This document shows, one piece after another, positions 37,025 through 49,510 of a DNA stretch of 64,000 nucleotides (its first letter is position 1; each line of letters opens with the position of its first letter). The notes beneath the pieces are model-generated. The model had not been told where the DNA came from, searched no databases, and saw only the letters and a list, made by a program, of their open reading frames with translations. The translations under genes and the position numbers were made by a program. The stretch is from Schistosoma mansoni (Eukaryota; Platyhelminthes; Trematoda; Strigeidida; Schistosomatidae): contig NC_031500.1 in the NCBI RefSeq assembly GCF_000237925.1, positions 7,685,254 through 7,749,253 on the forward strand, read 5' to 3'.

Positions 37025-37495
37025 ATTTATTTGAACACGTAAATATTAGTACAAAGGAGCACCAAATACACATGTGCCACATAAGTCACTTGATTTGTGT
37101 GTGGGTTGTAATACTGTCCAGGTGCCAAGACCAAAGCAGGTGGTTTTCTTAGAGGACCACACCCAGAGCCTTCGACCTAAAGGTCTAATCCACAAGGCAG
37201 TGGAGCAACATCAGGAGATGCAGTCCATTGGTGGCCGGTAGCCAACGACTGGTTCACATACGCGATTTGTTTCCTTAGGATCCTGGAGCACGTGTGCACC
37301 ATTGGTTTGGAATCAGGTTTTTCCAACCCTCCTAGGTGGACTTTCCGTGTCCACCAACCCGGTTAAGGCGCCGAACATTCGTTTTTCGTCCCCTCAATTT
37401 CGTAAACAACAGTAATGTTGCGTGAAGGCAGTGAGTAGGACTTCACTGGAAGTAGCTGTACACACGTGTCCATGTGATAGCATTTGGGGGCCAGT
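37025..37495 (-). mobile_element. Short non-autonomous RTE-derived element
   Basis: Read on the minus strand: a 5' part (37495-37420, CCATGTG...GCATTT and GAAGGCAGTGAGTAGGAC on the plus strand) shared with the 5' leader of the RTE copy near 59357-59410; a non-coding middle of about 330 bp shared with 55437-55787; and a 3' end (37025-37095) shared with the RTE 3' end at 57330-57410, finishing in an AAATA-type tail. It has no coding capacity. It looks like an RTE deletion derivative that kept the ends needed for mobilisation. Confidence 0.65.
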
Positions 37496-40049
37496 TTTTA
37501 CCGCAACGACGACATATTTTCTCATTTATTTATTTTTCAAATATCTTTTTCATTGTTTATTTGGCTATACATAGACGTGTTTTCTTGTTCTGTGTTCACA
37601 AACATGTTTAATAAACTATTTACACCTTTCGCGTATCCTTTATTTCCATTCCCTTGTTTTCTCCCTTTCCTTCTTTAACGTCCACTCAACGTTCTTCTCA
37701 TTTACATAGAACCTGTTTTATTTAAATATGGCAAATATTATTCTAACATTATTGAAAATTATGTGTTATTGCATTTCTGAGGAAATCTGTAATGGTTTCT
37801 TCACAACACATTTGTAATTACAAGTTGCTTTTGGATAACAGTAGTAACTTGTGTACATATGTCTTCAGATGTTTCAATATATGAAAGGACAAGTTTACTG
37901 ACCATAAATTGATAGGAGCATGAATTAATTGGTAGTTAATGGTAAACTTCTCAAGCACAACATCGTCTTTTAAGCTGTTTGTAGAACTTACAGCAAAACA
38001 GATGTCGAATGCTACGCTGTGTTGTACCAATCAACAGAAACGGTCTTAAACATAGTTGTCCACTTGACAGCTTTCGTCTTAAAGGATCTAGAGAAATATA
38101 TATATATATAGTATCTGTGCAAGAATAGTTGTTCACGGTTTTAATTACGGAGATCTTCAGCTCACCATTTACTGCATGTACCCAAAATCCAGATATTCAG
38201 TGACAATATTTAGACCTAAAGGATGAACTCGTTTGAAACTAAACATACCTAGATGACCGACGTCGCCTTCTTTGTCTAGGTTACAGTAGCGAGTTAGATG
38301 ATGCATTGTCTTCGGAAGAATGTTGATCACCATTGTCATCTACTTTCTGAAGACAAGCATCTGATCCCAATGCAATGCGTTCACATATCTGACGAAAAAA
38401 TACCTTAAAGTTGGGTCATCTTTGTTCTTTTTACATACTAACGTAACATACTTAGTGTGTGTACACTGTACGAAGAATTACTAATCACAGACGTCTTATT
38501 ACCTTATGTGCTTCTTTCAAGTAGATCTTAAAATCGTTGTCCCAATAACACAGTATCATTGAGGAATTGTCCTGTACCATGGATCCCTACGATGGCATCA
38601 CTTCCACCAAGTTAAGGATGGACGTTATCAGACATAGTGTGGCCGAACTCAAGTCAAATCTAAACTCTTCTTGATTTGACCACTTCTGCAACACCTTGCG
38701 AATTGTCGGGGTGACACACCAGTCTTTTTACGATAATATGACTGGAAAGTGCCCAATAACCTCCATCAGTTAATGATACCACAAGATCGTGGCCCCTACG
38801 AACTGAAAGACTAGTTTCGAATTGCGGACAGTCATAATCATATCAAGCAAGTGGATATGTTTTTTGGATGTAAAATATTTGTTTGCCAAAATACTGTCTC
38901 TTGAAACTAACTGATCTTTCGGTTACTGGTAATATCAAGATTTTTGGACATCCATTACCATCATTATCTTATGTACATTTTTACATCATAAACCTTAAGT
39001 GACCTACTTTTACGAAGAGAACGAGATTGGCATAATGAAAACAATTATTATTATAACCAAGTGTACCAGTGATTGTTTTACTGTACCTGTTTGTTTGTAC
39101 CAAAAAACACACTTTTCCGTTGTTTGTTACCTTGCACGAACTCTCGTACGCTCAGCACTCTCACTAGTGGATTTCGGCAGGACCTCGGTAATATTTCGAT
39201 ACCACGAGATCGCCAGCAAATACATCTCACTACGACCTTCAAGTGCCTTCTGATATTTAGCCTTCGGATGGGTCTAGCCTAGCAACTGGCACGTAGTTTT
39301 ATGTGGTGGTGATCAAAGTCGACCGCGACCCGACACCACCACGAAACTTGAAGATGCCACAAGTATTGAGTTTGAACACGCCTTAACCAGTGACACATTT
39401 ATAAACGCAACATGCCAATCCAGTCATATCGGGAGCTAGGAATGAAGGAGTTCGAATATCATTCTTGCGTTGTTCCTTTGTACTATTTAAACTGGGATCA
39501 ATTTTGATTTGGTTACTTGTTATCTGAAAACGTGGCTTACACTGGGTCACGAAACGTCAAAAAATTTAATTTTTCTACTGATTGGGATATTGCAAATATA
39601 TAATTTTTTCATAATAATATACCCAATTCACAATTTATTCGGAATTATCAAGTCAAACCTTGGTCATTTTACCTGTAAGCGCCTTTTATTTAAAATTATT
39701 GCTGCTATGATCTTCGAAGTTCAATATCGTCATTCCTTAGCACTATTCAATAATGATAATGATATATTTCTGCAAAAGCAGGTAAACGCCGTTTTTACAG
39801 CATGGTCTACAAGTTACAACATATGCTGGTTCACAGTATGCATCCCCTGCAGGATTGTTTAGTAAATATAATCTATAAAAGTTAATAGCGGTTCATTCGT
39901 TCAGATATACTGTGTGTTATTCAAAATATTTTTGAAAGAGGCATCGCATCTACGTTACACACCAGATTCAATCTCGGCAAAATTGTGTTAGGATTTTAGT
40001 CGCGCCAAGGATTTATGTAATGCAACTTTTTGAGTTTTTAGTTGTTATG
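37496..40049. other. No gene recognised
   Basis: Includes a short TA run at 38098-38111. Segments near 38560-38800 and 39130-39450 are less AT-rich and may be decayed element DNA, but no motif is clear enough to name. Confidence 0.45.
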
Positions 40050-40950
40050 AAGTAGACTTATGGAGCGCCTGGTGCAAACTATGACCTTGGGAAGGCGCGT
40101 ACGTCGAGTTTGTTCCAGATATCAGAAGTTCGATAGCTTTGCCCTCAGAGCAAGATTCTGAAAGAAAGATAAACCAAGGAGCAGCGAAGGATTTGGATAT
40201 GAACGATAAACAATGGATGGTTATGCTTCGGTGATACATTACTCAACCTCGATTTTACCATAAATGGTCAAGTGCTATCTAGGTTACACACAGTAGTAGA
40301 CCTAGGACTTAGGTATTACTACGACTTGTCGTTTACCGAACAAGTAATGAAACAGACTTCCAAGTCTCGACGCATTATAGGTTATATAACTCGGAACCTT
40401 CATAACAACGAATCACGTATTTTAATGTACAAAGTTTGTGTTCGACCACTCCTCGAATACTGCGCGTTTATTCTTAGTAGCGCGCGCATAAAGAATAAAT
40501 TAATATTGGAATCAGTACAGAGACGATTTACACTTCGTACTCTTGGAACTGATTGTACATTGACATATAATTCTAGGTGTAATAAACTTGGGCTCGACCC
40601 TTTATGGAAGAGGAGACTCAAACTTAACCTGATCTTCAAAATACTTGGCAAACTATCATTTACATCCAACCGGCGATTCAATATGCAGGAAGTTCATATT
40701 ACGACATTCGTAACTCCTTGTCTTTAGCGAAACAAACATATTCCAGATCTCTCTATATGAATTACTTTACCTGTAAATTTTCTAGACTCTGGAATAATCT
40801 ACCACAAACTATCCGTACGATAAAATCTCTCCCATTATTTGTTCGCTCCAGTGATGCATACTGCTCCTCTGAAAATGCATTAAATGTTCTAGCGCCTGTA
40901 AGTGTATCTTACTACACAGGTGAGATTATAGGAACTTTAAATGTTTAACC
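40050..40950 (+). mobile_element. CR1-like RT C-terminal region (second subfamily)
   Basis: Plus-strand frames show the post-YADD blocks of CR1 RT: WCKLWTLG (40073), FTINGQVLSRLHTVVDLG (about 40256-40305), a thumb block IGYITRNLHNNESRILMYKV, VRPLLEYCAFILSS (40441-40482), ESVQRRFTLRTLG, and a C-terminal SRLWNNLPQTIR (about 40785). It corresponds to 34086-34640 in the other family but is diverged from it. Everything upstream of motif C is missing or unrecognisable. Confidence 0.7.
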
Positions 40951-41784
40951 ACTTACTTGCTGTCACTTTACATTAACACTGTCACTAGCAACCTTAACTC
41001 GTTTTGAATAATATCTAACATGAACAGTGGTAAACCTGACAGACATATATTGACAATCATTGTTTTGTTGTTCCGTGCTCTCTGCTTTAATCTTACTTTC
41101 CCCAGTTGTAGATATTTATCAATAACTCGTTCTGGCACCCGAAATAACCTTAAAGAACAACGTTCATAAATCATCAGGCTATCCTCTTAAGAAAAAAACT
41201 AAAAGTTCTCTGATGCATTGGATTGCCGTGATACGTGTCATAAATAAACCACTGAACAATTACTGAACTAGCAAACATGAAACAATCTTATATCACATGT
41301 TTGCTCCCTACATCAAATGTTGTTATTTATATCAAATTGATCATGCCTGTAAACTGGTGTGAATTCTGCAATTATTATTTTCAGCATATATTATTATTGT
41401 ACTATTATTCATATACTTCAAGTCATCACACAAACCCACAAAATAAGAATGGTTCCCAAATATGGAAACAGTCATAACAACAGCTAATTATGCACAGCGA
41501 ATCCTCCTCAAGCTAACAATAATTCAGATAACTAGGAACCGGGCTATAAGCTTCACTGTCAAGACTATGCTACAACTAGCAGTACACTGAAAGTTCAACC
41601 TGTACAAGTATCTTTCGAAATAGAGCCCCTAGTGACATCACTAATGAGGCACCTAACCCAGGTCACTTCAAACCACATGTGCATTATAAAATCACTTCTC
41701 CCGTAAAACTTCAATCGGACATTATTCCCCCTCTCCCCTCCGATTCAACTCTTCAAACAATTCCACTAATACACAAATTCAACA
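40951..41784. other. No gene recognised
   Basis: It may include the 3' UTR of the preceding CR1-like piece. The final 200 bp adjoin the abrupt 3' break of the CR1/Perere copy at 41785, and I cannot identify them. Confidence 0.45.
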
Positions 41785-41825
41785 CTCCAGCGTTTGCACC
41801 AGTTGACTACCTTGTTGAGTTCATG

Positions 41826-42830
41826 TTAGATTGTTTGCATAGTACTACGTACATCGCCAACGTCAGTTTTATAAGTGACTTTTAGGTCATCAGCGTAGAG
41901 GTAGGTCTTACATGTGGTAAAGCATTTGCATATATTGTTGATATAGATTATAAAGAGCAATGGACCCAAGACACTACCATGCACAACACCACTGGTTATT
42001 GGTCGAGGTGTAGTTGTTGTAGAGTTAATCTTCGTTATTTGGTGTCTGTTTGTGAGGAAAGACTTAATCCAATGCAATAGGGGGTTTATAATTCCAACTG
42101 ACTGCAGTCTGTTGATCAGAAGATTATGAGGTACTTTATCGAAGGCTTTCTTTATATCGAACTACAGTATAACCAATAGCTTCTTCTGGTCACGTATGCG
42201 AGTAACCTCGTTAAAGAAGTTTATCAGACATGTACTGCAGGATCTTGTTCTAATGAAGCCATGTTGTGATGGGTCTATCAGATCTTCCTTAAGTAAATGA
42301 TCAGATAGTTGACTTTGTGTCACTTTTTTCATTATGTGTGATATAACTGGAGTGATATTTATAGGTCTGTAGTTTTCGACCAGGTTTCTCGGTCCTGATT
42401 TGTGTTTGGGAAGAAAATACGTTACCTTCCAGGCTTCGGGATATATACCCGCCTCTAAAGATAGCGTGTATATTTTGAGCAATAACGTCTGTATATCCTG
42501 TCCTGACATTTTATGGAGGACTGATGGGATGTCATCGGCACCAGAATTCGCATTCAGCTTAAGGGTTTTGATGGAGGTGTGTATACTCCTAATATCAAAG
42601 CTTATGGTGCTAAGATAATTTTTGTTGATGCACTTTATGTTAATATCTGGGGTATTAGATGTATTCCCGTTTTGGGAAAAACATTCACTTAGCAGTTCGT
42701 ATATGACGGTTTGGTCATAATACGTCACGCCGTCGTGCGGTAAAGAGTGAATTTTGTGATCTTCGTTCTTCCTTATGCCTTTTCCAGGGGGCCGACATAA
42801 GTTTTGGGCTTTAGATGCAGTAGTGAGCAC
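41826..42830 (-). pseudogene. CR1/Perere-like reverse transcriptase, 3'-truncated
   Basis: The 222-residue and 83-residue open segments are identical in sequence to the plus-strand copy at 32957-33961, including the finger motif, FDIKKAFDKV after the shared stop, and YADD. The frame ends at the shared stop near 41826, and homology ends at 41785. Confidence 0.8.
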
Positions 42831-43369
42831 AGTACGTTCTTCTGCCTGTTAATGTTTGTTGTGATGACTCTGCACTCCTTCAAGTACAGAGTATATCTGG
42901 TGCAGGGCACTAAAGTCATTTGATATAAAGTACATCCTTCCTAGTTTTCGCAGCTTAGACTTAGTCTTTTGGTTGATATGGGGAGTAATTGTTTTGAAAG
43001 CAATTTTAGAAGGGATGGTGATGTCTAAAGCAGATTTGGTGGTAGTATTGAATATTTCCAATGTTTCTAGAAGGTTATCACTGGTAAAGAAACTGTTCCA
43101 GTCAGAATGCTTTATTAGAAACCGAAAGTTTTCCCAGTCAGCGTTTGCATAGTCTCTATATTGGAAACGCGTATTTAATGTCTTTGATTTGTTGCACTTG
43201 GCGAGAATTGGAAGGGTGCAGAGGACTATTTTATGATCGCTGTTATGGAACTTTTCGCCAACCACCATTGATATTGGTGTGACATTGTGACAGAATATCA
43301 AGTCAAGAATGTTGTGATTTCGTGTAGGCAGGTTTACATATTGCTGACAACCGTGTATGTCTAAGGACC

Positions 43370-44233
43370 TTAGTATTCCTTCATAGCACGGTTTGCCAAA
43401 TGTGTCTTCCAGTTGATGGTTGGAAGGTTGAAATCACCATAGACAATTTTGTAGGCGAAGTCAAGCGAGGCAGCCTTAGCAAATGACTCACTTATAATGG
43501 TGTCAGTCAGACTGGGGGTATTCGGAGCTCGATATATACATCCGATTAGTATTTTACATTCAAGGGTGTGTACAGTAAGCCATATCGAATCTGGTACTTT
43601 ACTGAGGATATGATCACTAAAGATTTCCGCCCTCATGTTTTTTGATGCATATATGAGACAACCGCCACCCTTCTTGGTGACTCGATCACAGCGGAAGAGC
43701 TCACAGGTGTATATTTGGAGGTATGTGTCTGTGATATCGGAGGACAACCAACTTTCCGTTATCAAAATAGGTGAAGAGTTGTTTAAAAGTAGTATTGTGC
43801 GTAGTTGAGTCATCTTATTTTGTATAGATCGAGTATTGATTAACATTAGTGTCAGGTACGGTGAGTGTTTGTCTAGTAGAAGGGTGTGATGTAAACCCTG
43901 TGGTTTGTCTCTTTTGCTATGAGAAGAGGAAGAAGTGGGAGCACTGGCCCTATATCCATGTTCGATTAGTTTAATACACATATAGTTAATGGAAGAAAGG
44001 TGGTCGGAGGTTAGTTTAGCGAAAGAAGTATGTTCAGGAGTGTTGAATAGAAGCGAATGAGTTGAATGGATAGGTGGTGTACTTGGGGAGTGATCAGGTT
44101 CCGTCAAGGAGCTTTTAAGACAAGAGACAGTTATCGACGGTGAGAAAGATGTGTCACTCCCCATCACATCGGAGTATATAGAAGATGGTCTCAGAATAAT
44201 GGGATTGTCGCCCTCAACGTTTAGAGACTGCAT
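43370..44233 (-). pseudogene. CR1/Perere-like endonuclease (APE type), broken
   Basis: The motifs are LINTRSIQNKMTQL, ILITESWLSSDI (metal-binding glutamate), GGGCLIYASKNM, CIYRAPNTPS and VYGDFNLPTINW (catalytic GDFN at about 43425-43445). The frame ends at 43370, but the expected continuation (ILRSLDIHGCQQYVNLP) is in the next frame immediately after, so one small frameshift separates this endonuclease from the linker. Confidence 0.8.
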
Positions 44234-44863
44234 AGGAACACTATCGAGGGGTAGAGAGATAAAAATGGATGAGGTGGGAAATATGTCGAATTAGAGTAGA
44301 TCAGTGATTTGTATGGTGTGGTTTGACTCTAGTATTATTTAGAATCAATAGGTGTGTGCCCAAGTAGGCCAACGTTATGGTTTCCTTCTGTGTGGTGGTG
44401 AGTTCTAGTCCTATTATGGGTATTCGTGGGCTTGTATGTTTTAGAGAAGTATTGCAAGATTGCCTGACATTGTTGCCAGGGGTGGTGTTCCTGTTGTGTG
44501 TGCTGTACTTGTTCCTGTAGCTTGCAAGGCTCAAGCTATATGGCTTGCTGGCATCACGTGTAGGTGTGGTTTTGTCGGGTGTGACCTCAGGTTAGGATAA
44601 GTGGATACTGCCAGTCCACTATGTTTGTTGCAGTGCATTGTACTGCTGTGAGTAGGTGCATGTTGTGTAATAAGGGTGCTGGAGTACTTGTGGGTGTATA
44701 GAGAGAATTTAGTATTATTTCGCATTACAGTATCTGAGCGGTTATAGCTATTAGAGCAATTCCTGTGAGGGTTGTTTTTTGGCTTTTTATCGGAGCCGCA
44801 AGAGCAGTGCTTGGGTATTGTAGAGACATAGGTGGGTGGGCATTTTGAGGTAGCTGAATGTTC

Positions 44864-45670
44864 TTACTTAGGATGGATGGTTGCAGCTGCTTGGTGTTCA
44901 GTCTTGTTTTTAGGACTAGTAACAGTATGCAACGTGCCTCCGTTTTTGGGAGGGGTAGGGTATGATGTTTTGGGAATTGTGCAATGGCCAACGTTGTAAC
45001 TGCCACTACCACGTAGGCTGAGTTGATCGTTTTGCAAGTCGTTGAAGATTCGACGCTGGATAGCAGTCCTGTCATGGGTGATTCTAGCCCTTTTAAATGT
45101 TGGATTACGCCTCAGCAATGACTGACTTTTAAGGAGGTCATTAGCTTCTGTGATACTACTAAACTGAAATAGAATGGGACAAGAGGCTTCAATCTGTGCT
45201 TTACGTAATCTTCTTGTTATACACCAAGATTGCGACAATTCACTTTCTTGTAGTAGAGTATTTTTAACAAATTTTAAGTCCGTACTATCAGGTTTATTAT
45301 ACACAATGACATTGTGCATACAGTGTAGTCTTTTCAACACTTCAGATGATATATGGTCAATTATTTTTTCAGTATTTTTTATAATTTCGAGATCAGGATT
45401 TTCTGTAACACTGAATAAATATTTATAAGGTAATAGGTCTTGAATAGTTTGGGTGAGGCTAGATTTTATTTGACCGCTTATAGAACTATCACTGGTGAGA
45501 TTATTGGAGTTTATATCAACATTATTAAGGTCTATATGGTTGCATATAGATTTGTTGCAAGTGTCTACCGGGTGGTCACCTTGTGCGTACTTACTTGAGG
45601 AATGAAGTGTATGTTTGGGTGAGTAGTCGAGATCTACATCATATTTAAACAAACAAGCACAGCAAAACAA
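44864..45670 (-). pseudogene. CR1/Perere-like ORF1 protein, RRM-like region
   Basis: A 268-codon frame. The first 60 residues include TCNKSICNHIDLNN. A middle segment HNVIVYNKPDSTDLKFVK followed by CITRRLRKAQIEASCPILFQ and FKRARITHDRTAIQRRIF has the shape of the RNA-binding domain of LINE ORF1 proteins. The C-terminal part continues in other frames to about 44300, so at least one frame change is present. ORF1 proteins bind the element RNA and act as nucleic-acid chaperones. Confidence 0.65.
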
Positions 45671-45720
45671 TCACTGGAACAATCGGTTATAATGTAGTGA
45701 ATGAGAACAGGTGAGGACAA

Positions 45721-46348
45721 CCAACTATCTATTTAGCGTAAATTACAACGTTACTTGGTAAAATACAAAAACCATACTATGATACTCTACTTGCAAAATG
45801 TTCTTTAATTGTCTCAGGCTTCATTGTTCCTGGATTTCCACACAAATTGCTTTTTATTTCTGTTTTTCTCTTCTTGATCTTCTCAATCTTTTGCTGTCAG
45901 ATATTCTATTCCTTACTCACAATATAAACTACTTATGTCAATATAAGCAGCCCACACCACAACAATAATAAATGTTTCCATTACATCAATCGCGTTCTCG
46001 TCATAATAGTAGTTCACCACAGTGTGTAGAATTCATAGAACCGCATTAGAAATGAGGTATTTTTCGCCAATAAGTATTGTTAAATTAAAAGGAAAAACTA
46101 ATAGGAAAACAAAACGTAATCACGTGAAAAAAAGTTGCAACCTTCAGAAGCAGCGCCAGTTATCAGAGACATGAAAGAAAACGTTCTCCATTTAGTTTTT
46201 CTCTCTTGTATTTTGGATAACACTCTTCCATGTCGCTTTCGGAATCAGCACCCAAAATCAAATCTCATGAGCCAAAAGATAATATCCCACCATTTCATAT
46301 GTGAGAATTATATTTGAAATAATCGTAGCGATTGAAATTTAAATAATT
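45721..46348. other. No gene recognised
   Basis: AT-rich junction DNA between the CR1/Perere copy and the gypsy/Penelope cluster. Confidence 0.45.
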
Positions 46349-46376
46349 CCAACGTTTCGTTCAGCTAACTTGTCTG
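46349..46376 (-). ncRNA. Hammerhead-like remnant, Penelope type
   Basis: On the minus strand: CAGACAA (46376-46370, expected CUGANGA), a 3-bp stem II (GTT with AAC) closed by AGCTG, then GAAAC and GTTGG. The 3' half GAAACGTTGG matches the conserved end of hammerheads known in Penelope-like elements. The 5' core half is altered at three positions and no partner for stem III is seen, so it is a remnant. Confidence 0.35.
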
Positions 46377-46535
46377 AAATTCTGTATTGTTTAAAAGTAT
46401 TTGAAGTATAGTATAAACTAGTAATCCCAGAAACAACGCAACTGCTTAAGAAGTATTAGATGAACACGAACGAATGTATTGCATTTGGAATTCGAAATCA
46501 CAATAGTCATCAATGCAAAGGAGTCATTAGTTCAT

Positions 46536-47990
46536 TCAAACACCACATCCGCCACAGCTTAAATTGGAGTGCAACTGTCTGTAATCGATTGTACGTATTC
46601 TTCTTAAGTTCATCTTACGTCTGTTCGACAGTGTATTTGATGTAGACTCCGTGTTATCTAGAATGCACTCGTTAGTATTAGAATTAACAACCGAAATCGG
46701 AATGGACTCACATGGGTCCTGGAATTGTATTTGATCACCACATCGGTTATGTATACTCAAGTCATTGAGATGTAGAATTCGCACCATAGATTTTCCAACA
46801 TTTCTCACCACGATCCCGGTGGCTGGTTGGAGAATATTCACACAATAATATGTAAGTTCTCTAGACTGCAAACACCTCATATTCGAACGGGGAATTCTTC
46901 CTTTCAATAGCTTTGATGGAATCGCCTTCTTCACAGAATGTTTAGCACTTCTATATTGAAGTAGAAATGCATCTACTCCACTTTCCTGTTCATTAAATGT
47001 TGAAGCAGCAATAGAATCAATAGCAGTTTTCAACGTCCTGAAAAACTTTTCTGCCTGACCATTAGAACAAGGGGGCCTGGGAGCAGTAATCATATGCCTG
47101 CATCCTATACCATCCAACCAGTTAGTGACTGCATCAGCAGCAAAATGAGACCCACTATCAGTCACCAACACCATAGGAACCCATTCTCAACTAAACACCT
47201 TCCTTAATGCTTGGATTGTGAAGTCAGAATTTGGTGAAGTTGTGAAAAAGACTTCAGGCCACTCAGAAAAAGAACCAATAACTACAAGTGCATAGTATTT
47301 GCCAAGAAATAAACCACAATAGTCTGCATGAATTCTCTGCCAAGCCTCAAACGATACTGGCCATGAAGTCCACTTTGAAGGCTGACTTTTCAATTTATGA
47401 CATTTTTCACAATTGTTTGCTGGACGATATATATTTGCATGTATCTCTGGCCAGCAACATATGTCTTGGCAAGGAATTCATTTTCTCAACACCTAAATGT
47501 CCACTATGAAGATCTTCAAGGACAGATTTACCTAATGAATGAGTAATAACAACACAGTCATCAGATACAAAATGCTATCAGGAGTAGAAGTAGATAACTC
47601 ATTCCACTTTGAATAATAGACAGGAAATCTACATTTCAGATTAGCATTCCAACCTTTCCGTATGCCACTGAGTATACATCCAAAGTATCTACGAGTTTCT
47701 CTAATGAGACCTTGACGTCTCACCGGCAAACATTCCACTAAAAAACAGTCTGAAGTATTAACGGGTCTATCTTGTAATGATTGTCAAGAAATGTAGTCAA
47801 CGTGTTGGAGTTGTTTTGTACTCCTGTGCTGAACCGTGTAGTCATAGACACTCAAAGCAATACTCCATCGTTGAACCATAGCAGCTGAGGAACGTGCTAA
47901 AGTTTTTTCAGGATGATAAATGAACTTTAAAGCTTCATACTTAGTAACAATGGTAAAATTCTTTCCAAATAAATATTTATGACGTCTTTT
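46536..47990 (-). mobile_element. Ty3/gypsy fossil: RNase H end and integrase
   Basis: Pieces recognised in order on the minus strand: the end of RNase H (YEALKFIYHPEKTLARSS, about 47880-47940), the integrase zinc-binding region, the integrase core (HADYCGLFLGKYYALVVI; VTDSGSHFAADAV; CSNGQAEKFFRTLKTAID) and the C-terminal region ending in CGGCGV. The element is broken in several places, and no gag, protease, RT or LTR is attached. It is of moderate age, since long integrase stretches remain readable. Confidence 0.8.
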
Positions 47991-48009
47991 AACTCATATT
48001 AATTTCATT

Positions 48010-49510
48010 CAAAATAATAATTCATGTGAAATAAACAGGTCGAATAAAGAAAGCGTCCAGTTACTTGTCAATGAATATTTGCCAAATAGTTGCTAGCTGA
48101 ATACTATTCTTTCTGTTTAGGCTGTTCTTATTCGCCCATACATACAGCGCTACTTCTGTCAATCTTTCTTTCTGAATGTTAAAACCTTTCTGAAGTATTT
48201 TGGCCCCTTCAAAGTTAATCCTGAGTCCTTTTTCTAACGCATGTAACGCTATGGCAGACTTACTCTCAAGTCTCTTTATGTTAACCGAGGTTTAGGGAAT
48301 ATTTTTCAAACACTGTTTGTGTTCTTTCAACCTTACATTCAATTGTCTGGATGTTTCTCCCGCATAAGCTGCATTACAATCTCGACAATTGGTCTCATAG
48401 ACAGTATTTTGTTGTTCTTCCTTTGATAATCTATCCTTAAATTCCACTAGTGCCGACCTTAAAGCGTCACAAATCCAAAAATACACTCTTACATTATGCT
48501 TGTTCAGAATTCGCTTGACTTCTTCCAATGTTTCACTTCGGTATGGGATGACTACAGTGCTCTTCCAATCTTTTTTTATACATTCTGGTTTGGTTCATTT
48601 CTAATAATCTTTAAAAACTGCTTTGAGTAGTTGTTGTCCCTAAGTATAGAGGAAACCCTATTCAGTTCAACTTGTTGGTTTTTCTTATCTGTGACAGGCT
48701 TGATGCTTCCGTCAATCAAATTTTTACAACCGTGACTTTCGTACACAGTGCATGAGCCAAACCAAAATCTAAGTATCCCTCTGAATGTGTTAATTTCCTG
48801 AATACATTTATTTTCAACTTACTATTATTATGTCTTCGCTCAACCAAACAATAGAGAAATTCTAGTTTGTGGTCAACGGAGTCTATTTCCTTCGTCAGCT
48901 TAAATCCCTCCGAAATGTTATTGACATTTTCAAGCAATTCTTCTGAACAATCCTGTTTAAAGATAACAAAAATGTCATCTACGTATCGTAACTAGACCTT
49001 TGGTGGACATACACATCTTGCGATTGCACTAGTTTCTAGGGGATGCATGAATAAATTCTCTACAATCGGAGAAACTGGTGAACCCATAGCTATACCTTCT
49101 TTTTGTCTGTAAAGATATGAATAAGGTGGATCTTAAACATAGTTCCAAGCATTTGATAACCTCAGATGAGTCTAATGGGTAACGTAAATTCAAACCCAAA
49201 TCAGATTCTAAACAATCATAAATAATATCCAACGCTCAGTTGATAGGTACGTTAGTAAATAAGGAAGAAGCATCAAAACTAGCCATTACTCCATCCTCTT
49301 CTATATCGATGGTATCAATAATATTCTTAAGTTCCATAGACCTTTTACTTCCATGATTATTCAGCTTTTAATACGGTACAACTATCCTAGCTAAGTATTT
49401 CGCTAGGTTGTAGGTTGGTGAATTTGTAAAATCAACCACTAGTCTTAGTAGAGTACTATTCGCGTGAATCTTTGGAAGTTCATAGAATCTACAAGGGTTA
49501 CAACTAACCA
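48010..49510 (-). mobile_element. Penelope-like element 1, RT and GIY-YIG part
   Basis: On the minus strand: RT N-terminal block FYELPKIH and VVDFTNSPTYNLAKYLARIV (49400-49480); GIAMGSPVSPIVENLFMH (about 49050-49110, in part); the catalytic box LRYVDDIFVIF intact at about 48965-48998; the post-palm block DHKLEFLYCLVERRHNN; then a GIY-YIG nuclease (TVYETNCRDC...YAGETSRQLNVRLKEH, about 48310-48410) and its C-terminal LYVWANKNSLNRKN (about 48120). Penelope-like elements use this nuclease with an RT related to telomerase. The N-terminal part of the same element lies at 51640-52010, separated by an inserted second element. It has a few stops and frame breaks. Confidence 0.8.

Larger units (their letters stand above)
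41785..45720 (-). mobile_element. CR1/Perere-like element with 5' end, lacking its 3' end
   Basis: The order on the minus strand is 5' leader (about 45720), ORF1 (45670-44300, in several frames), endonuclease (44233-43370), linker (43301-42849) and RT up to just beyond YADD (42830-41826). Homology with the plus-strand copy stops abruptly at 41785, so RT thumb, C-terminus and 3' UTR are missing. Loss of the 3' end is unusual for target-primed retrotransposition, which begins at the 3' end. The segment 41785-43357 is nearly identical to 32430-34002, including the same three stops. Confidence 0.85.

Noticed and set aside
38560-39450. Less AT-rich segment with MDPYDGITST-like reading
   Set aside because: Short, interrupted and without a nameable motif. 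It may be old element DNA but is not supported.
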